From assembly GCA_018261905.1 (NCBI GenBank), contig JAGTRU010000019.1, forward strand, positions 1 to 64,000: DNA of 64,000 bases, given 5' to 3'. Of this stretch, positions 53,133-61,930 are shown piece after piece (position 1 is the first letter of the stretch; each line of letters begins with the position of its first letter). The notes beneath the pieces were generated by a model. The model did not search any database, was not told where the DNA came from, and saw nothing but the letters and a program-made list of their open reading frames with translations. The stretch comes from Pseudomonadota bacterium. GTDB taxonomy: Bacteria; Pseudomonadota; Gammaproteobacteria; Burkholderiales; Rhodocyclaceae. Position numbers and translations under genes: made by a program.

Positions 53133-55184
53133 TTGTTTTCCGCCGCGCCTGAGCATTCCCGCCGCCTTCGCCGGCCCAGCGCGACCGTCCAGGCCTTGCT
53201 CCTGCTCTCGCTGCTGATGGTGCTGGCGACGGTGGTGGCCAGCAGCGTCCTGCTGCTCGATTTGCGCCAGCGCGAACTGGCCCATGCCCAGGGCGAGATC
53301 GCCAGTCTCAACCGGGTCCTGGCGGAACAGACGACGCGCACCTTTGAAGGGGTCGCCCTGGTCCTGAAGGGCATCCAGGAGCGTCTGTCGGACGATCTGG
53401 GACGCCAACTGGAACTCGACAGCATCCCCGTGCAATTGTTGCTGCGCGCCCGGGTGGGCGGCTTGCCGCAGGTCAAATCCATTTTCGTCGTCGATCGCGC
53501 CGGCTTCGGCGTCAATTCCTCACGCCCGGACTTCGTTCGCCGCCTGGCCGTGAGCAATCGTCCGTTCTTCCGTCATTTCGCCGAGGGGGCCAGGGATGAA
53601 CTGTTCATCTCCCGGCCCGAGCAAGCCCATGTGGACCAGCAGTGGACCTTCTATGTCAGCAGCCGCCTGGACGACGCGTCCGGCCAGTTTCGCGGCGTCG
53701 TGGTGGCGGCGATCAATATCGACTATTTCGAGTCGCTCTATGAGGGCATCAGCCTCGATGCCGTCAATCGTATCCTGTTGCTCAATAACGAGGGCCTGCT
53801 GCTCGCCGGCAAACCCAAGGGCGAAGACGAACTGGGCCGCTCCGGCATTTCGGCCCCGGCCCTGGCCGCCTTGCGCAACAGCAGCGACGGTGTCCTGGTG
53901 CGGCGCGAGGAGAATGCCGCCGGGACGCGTTTCATCGCCTATCGCCAGGTCGCCAAGTACCCGCTGATGATCGGCGCCGCGGTCGATGAGGCGGAAGCCC
54001 TGCTGCCCTGGCGGCGGGTTGCCCGGCCGATTATCGGCGGAGTGACCTTGGTCATCTTCCTGGTCCTGCTCTCGGCCTTCTTCATGCTGCGCAACCTGCT
54101 GCGCCGGGAGGCCCTGGAGTCCGATCTGAAAGAACGCGACGAGCAATTGCGCCACATGGTGCAATCGGTGCAGGACGCCATCGTCACCATCGATGCCGAT
54201 CAACGCCTGGTGCTCTTCAATCGCGCCGCCGAGCGGATGTTCGGCATGCCGGCCAGCGTCGCCATCGGCTCGACGGTCGAAGAATGGTTGCGGGACAGTA
54301 GCCGCCGCCCGCTCGGCACGGAGGTGCAGCGCAATTTGCAGACGGCGCTGAGTTCCCCGCCCGGCCTGGTGCTGCTCGGCATTGTCGAGCTGGCCAGCGA
54401 GGATCAGGAATTTCCGGTCGAACTGAGTCTGTCCACCACCCTGGTCCGGGGGCGGCTGCTGGCCACCGCTGTCTTCCGCGACCTGGCCGAGCGGCGACGC
54501 TCCGAGCGCGAGTTGGTGGCGACCAATCGGCAATTGCAGGAACTCTCGGCCTCGCTGCAAAAAGTCCGCGAGGAAGAACGGGCCCGGATCGCCCGCGAAT
54601 TGCACGATGAACTGGGGCAGTTGCTGACCGGGATGCGGATGGAGGTTTCCTGGCTGGGCGGGCGGCTGCCGGACGAACCGCCGATGCTCGCCGGCAAGAT
54701 CAGCGCGATCAAGGGCTTGATCGACCAGACCATCGTTTCCGTGCGCCGCATCGCCGCCGAGTTGCGACCGCTGGTGCTCGACGATCTGGGCTTCGCGGCG
54801 GCGGCCGGCTGGTATGTCGATCAGTTCTCCAGTCGGACCGGCCTGCCGGTGACACTCGAACTGCCGGCCGACGATCCCCGCCAGGACGAGGCGGTGGCGA
54901 CGGCCCTCTTTCGCATCCTGCAGGAGTCGCTGACCAATGTTGCCCGGCATGCCAAGGCCAGCCGGGTCGAAGTCCGCCTCGAGTTGCGGGGCGACGAATG
55001 GGCGCTGTCGGTCAAGGATGACGGTCAGGGGTTTAACCAGGGGGCGGCGCGCAATGGGGGAATTGGCTTGATCGGCATGCGCGAACGGGCCAATATCCTG
55101 GCCGGACACTTTTACGTCGTCTCGGCACCGGGGGCGGGAACCGTGGTCGAAGTGGTGATTCCCCGAAGCAAAGCGCGAGAGTAA
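53133..55184 (+). CDS. NarX/UhpB-type sensor histidine kinase (dCache + PAS + HisKA_3)
   Basis: The 683-residue sensor has TM1 at about 22-45, a periplasmic Cache region (about 55-290), TM2 near 300-325, a PAS domain (about 350-455, DAIVTIDADQRLVLFNRAAERMF), HisKA_3 with phosphoacceptor His491 (ARELHDELGQLLTGMRMEV) and HATPase_c (GQGFNQGAARNGGIGLIGMRERA). A TTG start at 53133 follows GGGAGGGGGC. No ATG upstream is in frame. It is 2 bp from its cognate regulator gene. Adjacent genes suggest it controls the electron conduit. Confidence 0.9.
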   Translation: MFSAAPEHSRRLRRPSATVQALLLLSLLMVLATVVASSVLLLDLRQRELAHAQGEIASLNRVLAEQTTRTFEGVALVLKGIQERLSDDLGRQLELDSIPVQLLLRARVGGLPQVKSIFVVDRAGFGVNSSRPDFVRRLAVSNRPFFRHFAEGARDELFISRPEQAHVDQQWTFYVSSRLDDASGQFRGVVVAAINIDYFESLYEGISLDAVNRILLLNNEGLLLAGKPKGEDELGRSGISAPALAALRNSSDGVLVRREENAAGTRFIAYRQVAKYPLMIGAAVDEAEALLPWRRVARPIIGGVTLVIFLVLLSAFFMLRNLLRREALESDLKERDEQLRHMVQSVQDAIVTIDADQRLVLFNRAAERMFGMPASVAIGSTVEEWLRDSSRRPLGTEVQRNLQTALSSPPGLVLLGIVELASEDQEFPVELSLSTTLVRGRLLATAVFRDLAERRRSERELVATNRQLQELSASLQKVREEERARIARELHDELGQLLTGMRMEVSWLGGRLPDEPPMLAGKISAIKGLIDQTIVSVRRIAAELRPLVLDDLGFAAAAGWYVDQFSSRTGLPVTLELPADDPRQDEAVATALFRILQESLTNVARHAKASRVEVRLELRGDEWALSVKDDGQGFNQGAARNGGIGLIGMRERANILAGHFYVVSAPGAGTVVEVVIPRSKARE

Positions 55185-55186
55185 GC

Positions 55187-55837
55187 ATGGAAAAATATAA
55201 AGTTCTGCTGGCCGACGATCACGCCATTATTCGCGATGGCCTCAAACAGATACTGGCCGACACCGACGATCTGGCGGTGGCCGGCGAGGCGGCCAACGGT
55301 ATCGAGGTGCTGCAGCTGGTGCGGCAGAAAAAATGGGATGTGCTGGTGCTCGATATCTCGATGCCCGGTCGCAATGGCCTGGACCTCATCCACCTGGTTA
55401 AGGACGAGCAACCCGAGTTGCCCATCCTCATCTTCAGCATGCACCACGAAGAGCAGTATGCCGTCCGCGCCCTGCATGCCGGGGCGTCCGGTTACATCAC
55501 CAAGGAAAGCGACAGCGATCTGCTGATTGCCGCCATCCGTCGCGTCGCCTCCGGTGGCGTGCATATCAGCGACAAGGTGGCGGAACTGATGGTGCGGGGG
55601 ATGCGTCCGCGCGGCGATTCGTTGCCGCACACGCTGCTCTCCGACCGCGAATTCCAGATTTTCAACATGCTGGTCACCGGGGTCGGCCTGACCGAAATCG
55701 CCGCCGAACTGTCGCTCAGCGTCAAGACCATCAGCACCCACAAGACCCACATCCTGCAAAAGATGAACATGGCCAATACGGCCGAACTGATCCGTTATGC
55801 CATCGCGCACGAACTGGCCGAACCCAGCAAGTTCTAG
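55187..55837 (+). CDS. NarL/FixJ-type response regulator
   Basis: The 216-residue protein has a receiver with acidic residues at 10-11 (LADDHAIIRDG), phosphoacceptor Asp56 (VLVLDISMPGRNG) and Lys in GYITKES, then a LuxR-type helix-turn-helix (LSDREFQIFNMLVTGVGLTEIAAELSLSVKTISTHKTHILQKM). It pairs with the sensor kinase 2 bp upstream. The next genes, 240 bp downstream, encode the cytochrome conduit, and the intergenic region holds dyads that could be its sites. Confidence 0.92.
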   Translation: MEKYKVLLADDHAIIRDGLKQILADTDDLAVAGEAANGIEVLQLVRQKKWDVLVLDISMPGRNGLDLIHLVKDEQPELPILIFSMHHEEQYAVRALHAGASGYITKESDSDLLIAAIRRVASGGVHISDKVAELMVRGMRPRGDSLPHTLLSDREFQIFNMLVTGVGLTEIAAELSLSVKTISTHKTHILQKMNMANTAELIRYAIAHELAEPSKF

Positions 55838-55926
55838 GACGCCCCCGCCGTAAGCAATGGCGGCAAAGCCGCGCTATCCCGGCGGCATCTCGCGGCAAAA
55901 TTCGCCGCTCGCTTGGCGGGCAACGA

Positions 55927-55969
55927 ATAGGATTTTTCCTATGCCCCTATTAATCCCCTTCCGATAGGG
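55927..55969. promoter_or_regulatory. Pair of inverted repeats upstream of the cytochrome operon
   Basis: ATAGGA at 55927-55932 pairs with TCCTAT at 55937-55942. CCCTAT at 55945-55950 pairs with ATAGGG at 55964-55969. The shared CCTAT/ATAGG element occurs four times in 43 bp. They lie 110-150 bp ahead of the monoheme cytochrome gene and downstream of the NarL-type regulator gene, so they are candidate operators. Direct evidence is lacking. Confidence 0.5.
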
Positions 55970-56076
55970 AGGGGTGGGCGGCTTCTTTACACTTCTTAAC
56001 CAAAGCTTAGGCCAAAAGGCATAGGCAATAAATCGCCGGGACGCCGTCCCGTGCCGGGTTTAGGAGGGGTAAAAAA

Positions 56077-56424
56077 ATGAAATTTCCGTTCGTTCGTAAC
56101 GCCTTGATGGCCGCCTCCGCTGTGGCCGTGCTGTTTTCCCCCTCGGCCTTCGGCTTCGACGAAGGCGCCGCCAAGGCCCTGGCCAAGAAAAACGACTGCT
56201 TCAAGTGCCACGCCGTCGACAAGACCAAGAAGGGCCCGTCCTACAAGAAGATCGCCAGCAAGTACAAGGGCAAGGAAGCCGAAGGCGAACAGAAGATCAT
56301 GAAAAACATCACCACCGGCCCGAAGGTCAAGCTCGAGGACGGGACGGAAGAAGATCACAAGATCATCGATACCAAGGATACAGCGGAACTCAAGAACCTG
56401 ATCCAGTGGATTCTGGCGCAGTAA
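56077..56424 (+). CDS. Monoheme class I cytochrome c (MtoD-like position)
   Basis: The 115-residue precursor has a signal peptide (about 1-26, ending SAFG) and one CFKCH heme site. It is rich in Lys. The usual axial Met loop is replaced by a KLEDGTEEDHKI stretch, so the sixth ligand may be His. A GGAGGGG ribosome-binding site precedes the ATG. It comes just before the decaheme cytochrome, as monoheme cytochromes do in Mto-type clusters, and would carry electrons through the periplasm. Confidence 0.88.
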   Translation: MKFPFVRNALMAASAVAVLFSPSAFGFDEGAAKALAKKNDCFKCHAVDKTKKGPSYKKIASKYKGKEAEGEQKIMKNITTGPKVKLEDGTEEDHKIIDTKDTAELKNLIQWILAQ

Positions 56425-56493
56425 TTCGCGCCTCGGAAATAAGCACGCCGGCGGCGCCGGCCGGTTCGACAACAGGGCAAGTCTGGGGGATTT

Positions 56494-57477
56494 ATGAAAA
56501 CGCTACGACAATTTCTGGCGGTGACGGCATGCGTCGGCATGTTTTTTTCGGGGGCGGTAGTGGCGGCGGACTCGCCCACGGCGACGACCAAGGAAGCCCC
56601 CAAGGACCTGATTCTGAAAGGCGATGCCAAATGTACCGGCTGTCACGACGAAGCCGATGACAGCAAGCCGACCATGCTCGACCTCCGACCGTCGGTTCTG
56701 GCGATCGGCAAGACCAAGCACGGCACGGTCGCCGATAGCCGGACGCCGACCTGCACCGATTGCCATGGCGAAAGCGAAAAGCACGTCAAACACAAAGGCA
56801 GCGACAAACCGCCCAAGGCCGACCGCACTTTCGGCAAGAACACCAAGACTTCCCCGGAAGCCCGTAACGATGCCTGCCTGAGTTGCCACCAGGGGGGCAA
56901 GCACATGAACTGGCAGTCGAGCGTACACGCCAGTCGCGACGTCACCTGTACGGCCTGCCACAAGGTGCATGCAGCGCACGACAAGGTCCGCGAAAAGGCC
57001 ACCCAGGCCGAGGTTTGCTTCACCTGCCACAAGGAGCAGCGGGCCCAGGTGAATCGGCCATCGCACCACCCGATCATCGAGGGCAAGATGACCTGTACGT
57101 CCTGCCACGATCTGCATGGGGACAATCCGAAGTCCTTGACCAAAGCCAGTCTGAACGACACCTGCTACACCTGCCACATGGAAAAGCGCGGTCCCTTCGT
57201 GCATAACCATCAGCCGGTCACCGAAGACTGCGGCATCTGCCACAACCCGCACGGCACGACCATTGCCAATCTCCTCAAGTCCCGGCCGCCCTTCCTCTGC
57301 CAGGAATGCCACAACCACGACAGCCATCCTGGCCAGGTTGCCGGTCTGCCGACGGCGGCCACCACCGGCTCATCGACGCTCGGTACCGTGGGTCGCGGTT
57401 GTCTGAACTGCCATACCAATATCCATGGTGGCAACAGTACGCAAAACAGCGCAACGGCCGGGCGCTTCCGCCGCTGA
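56494..57477 (+). CDS. DmsE/MtrA-family decaheme c-type cytochrome
   Basis: The 327-residue precursor has a signal peptide (1-24, ending VVAAD) and exactly ten CxxCH sites (CTGCH, CTDCH, CLSCH, CTACH, CFTCH, CTSCH, CYTCH, CGICH, CQECH and CLNCH). This is the MtrA/MtoA/PioA size and heme number. It would sit inside the MtrB-type barrel encoded next and form a wire across the outer membrane. It lies 70 bp behind the monoheme cytochrome and 16 bp ahead of the barrel gene. Confidence 0.95.
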   Translation: MKTLRQFLAVTACVGMFFSGAVVAADSPTATTKEAPKDLILKGDAKCTGCHDEADDSKPTMLDLRPSVLAIGKTKHGTVADSRTPTCTDCHGESEKHVKHKGSDKPPKADRTFGKNTKTSPEARNDACLSCHQGGKHMNWQSSVHASRDVTCTACHKVHAAHDKVREKATQAEVCFTCHKEQRAQVNRPSHHPIIEGKMTCTSCHDLHGDNPKSLTKASLNDTCYTCHMEKRGPFVHNHQPVTEDCGICHNPHGTTIANLLKSRPPFLCQECHNHDSHPGQVAGLPTAATTGSSTLGTVGRGCLNCHTNIHGGNSTQNSATAGRFRR

Positions 57478-57493
57478 TCGAGAGGGGAAAATC

Positions 57494-59692
57494 ATGAACG
57501 CGATACAACAAACATTTCGCCTGACGACCACCGCCGCTGCGCTGCTGGCTATTTTCGGCCCGGCCCTGGCCGACGATGCCGAGGTCAACGAACTGATCAA
57601 GCCGGAAAGCAGTGTCTCCATCGGTGTCGGCAACTGGTCGGCCGACCGTCCCCAGCAGGGCATCTACGACGGTATGCGCGACAAGGATGCGTACGGACTG
57701 TTAGATGCCGACATCGTCAAACGCGACGATGCGACCGGTACCTGGATGAAGCTGAAGGCGAGCAATCTCGGTCTCGACAACCGGGAGATCAAAGGCGAAT
57801 ACCTGCGGCAGGGCAATTTCGGGATCACGCTGGATTACAACCGGATTTCCCGCGACAACCCGAATACCTTCACGACACGCCTGCAAGGCATCGGCACCAC
57901 CACTCAGACGGTGAGCACGGCGGCCCTGCCGGGGCCGCTGCAGACGGTGTCGCTCGGGACTGTGCGTGAAGGCATCGGCCTGGGGATTTACAAGAATCTG
58001 CTGCCCGGCCTCGACTTTACGCTGTCGTTCAAGAATGAAGAAAAGACCGGGACCCGGCATTGGGGACGAGGCGGCGCGCCAGAATTTGCGGTAGAGCCGA
58101 TCAACAGTACGATACGGCAGGTCGAGGGGACATTGAGCTATAGCTCGAAAAAGCTGCAGCTTTCCGGCGGCTATTACGGTAGCTGGTATGACACCAAGAA
58201 CACGCTGGTGGCGATGACGAATGCCGGACTTCCGGTCAGCAATGCCAACACGACCTATCTTTCGCTGCCGCTCGACAATCAGGCCCATCAGTTGTTCCTG
58301 AATGGCGGCTATTCCTTCACGCCGACGACGCGGGCGACTGTTAAGCTGGCCTATACCCATGCCACACAGGATGAGCATCTGCCGACCCAGGATGTCGCCG
58401 GCTTGTCCCTGGCTGGCTCGCCGCAAAGCCTGAAGGGCGAAGTCAACACGACTTTGGTTCAACTCGGTTTGACCTCGCGGCCGATCAAGGATCTGTCGCT
58501 GCTGGCCAACTTCCGCTATTTCGATGTCCAAGACGAAACGCCGGTTGCTCGTTTTGTACAGGGCAACCCGCTTAGTTGTGTCACGCCCCCGAATGGCAAC
58601 CAGTGTGTCGATAACACCCCGTTCTCCTACAAGACGCTGACCGGAAAACTCGAGGGCACCTATCGGCTGACTGATGTTTACCGATTGACGGCTGGCGTCG
58701 AGGAGCGTCGGCAGGATCGGGCAGTACCAGTATCCAACAGCCTTGGGGCCGGAGGCGCAGACAACCAGCGGGTCGTGCCGATGCGCTCGAAGGTGGACGA
58801 AACCACCTGGCGTCTGGAATTGCGGCGTTCCATGTCGGAGACGCTCAATGGTTCGCTGGCCTATTTGTTCAGCCAGCGCACCGGGTCGAGCTATCTTACG
58901 GTCGCCGGCCCCGGCAACAGCACGACCAACGGCATCGGCGCCCCCGGTCCCGGCAACATGATCAACCCGCTGAATATTGCCGACCGCGAACGTAACAAGC
59001 TTCGCTTCGCCCTCGACTGGACCCCGGTCGAGAGTCTTGCCTTCCAACTCAATGTCGAACAAGCGATCGACGACTACGAGCATGGCCCTGACCGCCCTTA
59101 CGGCTTGACCGATGGCACCTCCCAGCTTTTCAGCTTTGATGCCAGCTACACCATGAGCGAGAAGTGGCAAGTCAATGCCTGGTATGCCTACGATCACAGT
59201 CGGGCCAAGCAGAGGAATAGTCGGGCGAACAATGGGGGCGATCGGTTGGTCGTGGCGGATGTGCTGGACAAGCGTTACGACCTTCAGGATACCGGGAATT
59301 CGCTGGGAATTGGCGTGCGCGGGGAGGTTACGCCACGGGTAAAAATGGGGGCGGATCTCCAATGGTCGCGCAATGTCAGCAAGTATGACCAGGGTCTGAC
59401 GGTCCTGGCCGCTGGAACACAACTGCTGCCGGCGGGCTTTTCCAGCGATCTGCCGAATATCGAGAACAAGTTGCTGCGCCTGAGCTTCTTCTCGACCTAC
59501 GCCCTCAACAAGAGTTCCGACCTGCGTGTCGACTTGATCCATGAGCGCTGGCAAACCGATGACTGGTCGTGGTCGTTTGCCAACGGCACGGCTTTTTCCT
59601 ACGGCACCACTACCGACGGTACGACGGTTACCGCCAACCCCAAGCAGAATGCCACCTTTGTCGGATTGCGTTACGTTTATAAATTCCAGTAA
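57494..59692 (+). CDS. MtrB/PioB-family outer-membrane barrel protein
   Basis: The 732-residue protein has a signal peptide (1-26, ending ALADD) and then long alternating strands typical of a large barrel. MtrB-type landmarks include GNFGITLDYNRISRDNPNTF and GGAPEFAVEPINSTIRQVEGTLSY. No CxxC motif is seen near the mature N-terminus, unlike Shewanella MtrB. The start at 57494 follows GAGGGGAAAATC; the frame opens earlier but the signal begins here. Together with the decaheme protein it would form a porin-cytochrome conduit. Confidence 0.93.
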   Translation: MNAIQQTFRLTTTAAALLAIFGPALADDAEVNELIKPESSVSIGVGNWSADRPQQGIYDGMRDKDAYGLLDADIVKRDDATGTWMKLKASNLGLDNREIKGEYLRQGNFGITLDYNRISRDNPNTFTTRLQGIGTTTQTVSTAALPGPLQTVSLGTVREGIGLGIYKNLLPGLDFTLSFKNEEKTGTRHWGRGGAPEFAVEPINSTIRQVEGTLSYSSKKLQLSGGYYGSWYDTKNTLVAMTNAGLPVSNANTTYLSLPLDNQAHQLFLNGGYSFTPTTRATVKLAYTHATQDEHLPTQDVAGLSLAGSPQSLKGEVNTTLVQLGLTSRPIKDLSLLANFRYFDVQDETPVARFVQGNPLSCVTPPNGNQCVDNTPFSYKTLTGKLEGTYRLTDVYRLTAGVEERRQDRAVPVSNSLGAGGADNQRVVPMRSKVDETTWRLELRRSMSETLNGSLAYLFSQRTGSSYLTVAGPGNSTTNGIGAPGPGNMINPLNIADRERNKLRFALDWTPVESLAFQLNVEQAIDDYEHGPDRPYGLTDGTSQLFSFDASYTMSEKWQVNAWYAYDHSRAKQRNSRANNGGDRLVVADVLDKRYDLQDTGNSLGIGVRGEVTPRVKMGADLQWSRNVSKYDQGLTVLAAGTQLLPAGFSSDLPNIENKLLRLSFFSTYALNKSSDLRVDLIHERWQTDDWSWSFANGTAFSYGTTTDGTTVTANPKQNATFVGLRYVYKFQ

Positions 59693-59728
59693 GCAGTACC
59701 CAACGGAGATCACTGGATAAATAAGAGC

Positions 59729-59756
59729 AACGGGACCGCGTGTATCGGGTCCCGTT
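59729..59756 (+). terminator. Hairpin between the barrel gene and the cytochrome b fusion gene
   Basis: AACGGGACC at 59729-59737 pairs exactly with GGTCCCGTT at 59748-59756 around a 10-base loop, followed by TTG. The genes on both sides run in the same direction, so this may reduce transcription of the downstream gene or stabilise the upstream mRNA. Confidence 0.6.
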
Positions 59757-59808
59757 TGCCATTTGGCCAGGGCGAACCGCGCCGCCTCAACTGTGAAAGA
59801 GAAAAATA

Positions 59809-61788
59809 ATGCCAGCCATCACTCCCCATCGTCGCAAGCTGTTCGGGCTGTTGCTGATCGTCGGCGCGTTGCTGGGCGGCCGCCCGTTGCTTGCCGTCGA
59901 GGCCCCGGCCAAGCTCGACAACGCCACCTGCCTGAGCTGTCACGAAAGCGGCAAACACCAGATCGAAGTCGCCACGGCCGACGACGAGAAGCGGGCCCTG
60001 GCCCCGGTCAATAAGGGCAGCCTGGGCAAGAGCGTGCATGCCCGGATGGAATGCGTCGCCTGCCATAGCGATATCGTCGATGCCAAGGAACAACACGCCA
60101 AGGTGGCGAATGTGGCGAAACCGGACTGTGCCACTTGCCATGAAAAATTGTGGGCGGCGGCCAAGAGCAATCCGGCCGGTAAGGAACGCCTGGGCGTCGT
60201 CGTCGACAATATCGAGGCCTATAAGGCGTCGTTCCATGCCCGGCCGGATACCGACCATCCGGACCGTCCGAAGGCGACCTGCGGCGATTGCCACGCGACG
60301 CACGACTTTGCCGTGCCGAAAAAGGGGACGCCGGAGCGTGAACAATGGCGCTTGACGGTGCCGAAAACCTGCGGCGAAAAATGTCACGACGAGCAGCTTG
60401 AAGATTTCGAGAGTTCGGTGCACGGCGCCCTGGTCATGGGCAAGGACGATCCGAAGGGGGCGGTCTGTATCGACTGCCACACCACCCATGAAATCCGCGG
60501 CGCCTCGTCCGATCCGTTCAAGCTGAAGAATGTCGAGGCCTGCGGCGGTTGCCACCAGGAAGAGCTGCTCAGTTACCGCGATACCTACCACGGCCAGGTC
60601 AATAAGCTGGGCTTTACCTATACCGCCAAGTGTTCCGACTGCCACGGCAGTCATGGCATCAAGGGGGCGGATGATCCGGCCTCGAAAGTGCACGTCAACA
60701 ATCGTCTGAAGACCTGCCAGCAGTGCCACAACGACAAGAAGCCGGGGATGACGCTGGCCACCGCAGGTTTCGTCACCTTCGGGCCGCATGCCAACAGTCA
60801 TGATTTCAAGAAATACCCGCAGATGTGGATCGCCACCAAGTTCATGGTAGCGCTGCTGATCGGCGTCTTCGCCTTCTTCTGGTTGCATTGTGGCCTCTGG
60901 TACTACCGCGAATGGCAGGAACGCGACGGTCATCTGGTCAAGCATGTCGATACCGCTGCCCTTGGCCTGCAACCGGAGAAGCACTTCCAGCGCTTCTCCT
61001 GGGGCTGGCGTCTGGCCCACCTGGTCTTTGCCCTGGTGACGATGACCCTGGTCCTGACCGGCACGTCGGCGATGTTCTCGGGCAGCAGCTGGGCGCCGGT
61101 GGTGGCGGCGGCAGTCGGCGGTCCGAAGATGCTCGGCCTCATCCACCGGGTGGCGGCGGGGCTGTTCGTCGGCATCTTCCTCATCCACTTCGTCTATGTC
61201 ATGCAACGCCTGCTGCGCGACAAGACCTTCCGCTGGTTCGGGCCGGATTCGCTGATCCCGAACTGGAAGGACTTCGCCGATTGCTGGGGGATGTTCAAGT
61301 GGTTCTTCGGCCAGGGTCCGAAGCCGCAATTCGAGCGCTGGGCCTATTTCGAGAAATTCGACTACTGGGCGGTTTTCTGGGGGGTGAACATCATCGGCTG
61401 GAGCGGCCTGATGCTGGCCTTCCCGCACGTCACGGCGACCTACCTGCCGGGCTGGGTGTTCAACGTGGCGACCCTGGTGCATGGTGAAGAAGCCTTCCTG
61501 GCCGCCGTCTTCCTCTTTACGGTGCATTTCTTCAACAACCACTTCCGGCCGGACAAGCTGCCGCCGCCTGATGTCGTGATGTTTACCGGCACCCAGTCGA
61601 TCGCCGAGTTCCGCTCCGATCACCCGGCGCATTACCGGCGCATGGTGGAAACCGGCGAGCTGGAGAAGTATCTGGTCGATGCCCCGTCGCGCCAGATGCA
61701 TATCGGTTCGGTGATTCTCGGCCTGGCGCTGATCAGCGTCGGGCTGGTCCTGCTGGTGCTGGTCGCCATCGGGTTCTTCAGCAAGTAA
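59809..61788 (+). CDS. CbcL-like fusion of multiheme cytochrome c and membrane cytochrome b
   Basis: The 659-residue protein has an N-terminal export signal (about 10-30) and a periplasmic multiheme region (to about 330) with eight CxxCH motifs (CLSCH, CVACH, CATCH, CGDCH, CIDCH, CGGCH, CSDCH, CQQCH) plus one CGEKCH (CxxxCH) that may bind a ninth heme. Four to five membrane helices follow (from about 345) with His residues suited to two b hemes (FFWLHCG, RLAHLVFA, LIHRVAAG, LIHFVYV and FTVHFFNN). The architecture matches CbcL-type quinol:cytochrome oxidoreductases. It would link the quinone pool to the periplasmic cytochromes, in the role CymA plays elsewhere. Confidence 0.88.
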   Translation: MPAITPHRRKLFGLLLIVGALLGGRPLLAVEAPAKLDNATCLSCHESGKHQIEVATADDEKRALAPVNKGSLGKSVHARMECVACHSDIVDAKEQHAKVANVAKPDCATCHEKLWAAAKSNPAGKERLGVVVDNIEAYKASFHARPDTDHPDRPKATCGDCHATHDFAVPKKGTPEREQWRLTVPKTCGEKCHDEQLEDFESSVHGALVMGKDDPKGAVCIDCHTTHEIRGASSDPFKLKNVEACGGCHQEELLSYRDTYHGQVNKLGFTYTAKCSDCHGSHGIKGADDPASKVHVNNRLKTCQQCHNDKKPGMTLATAGFVTFGPHANSHDFKKYPQMWIATKFMVALLIGVFAFFWLHCGLWYYREWQERDGHLVKHVDTAALGLQPEKHFQRFSWGWRLAHLVFALVTMTLVLTGTSAMFSGSSWAPVVAAAVGGPKMLGLIHRVAAGLFVGIFLIHFVYVMQRLLRDKTFRWFGPDSLIPNWKDFADCWGMFKWFFGQGPKPQFERWAYFEKFDYWAVFWGVNIIGWSGLMLAFPHVTATYLPGWVFNVATLVHGEEAFLAAVFLFTVHFFNNHFRPDKLPPPDVVMFTGTQSIAEFRSDHPAHYRRMVETGELEKYLVDAPSRQMHIGSVILGLALISVGLVLLVLVAIGFFSK

Positions 61789-61811
61789 GCGGGCGCCGAC
61801 AGACGACGTTG

Positions 61812-61842
61812 GGGGGAGGGATTTTTCCTCCCCCTTTTTTTC
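61812..61842 (+). terminator. Rho-independent terminator after the CbcL-like gene
   Basis: GGGGGAGG at 61812-61819 pairs with CCTCCCCC at 61827-61834 around a T-rich loop, followed by eight T residues (61835-61842). This is a classic terminator, placed 24 bp after the stop codon. Confidence 0.9.
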
Positions 61843-61930
61843 GTCTACCCCAGCCCTCGTCGCGGACCGCGGCAATCCCCCGGGCATCCGTTAGAATGGC
61901 GCTTTTCAGGCATTTTCAATGGGGCCGGGC

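Noticed and set aside
57701-59713. 670-codon minus-strand frame opposite the MtrB-type gene
   Set aside because: It mirrors a well-supported barrel protein and has no ribosome-binding site or domain.
59710-61887. 725-codon minus-strand frame opposite the CbcL-like gene
   Set aside because: The plus strand encodes eight CxxCH sites and clear membrane helices. The minus frame is His/Arg-rich and has no family.
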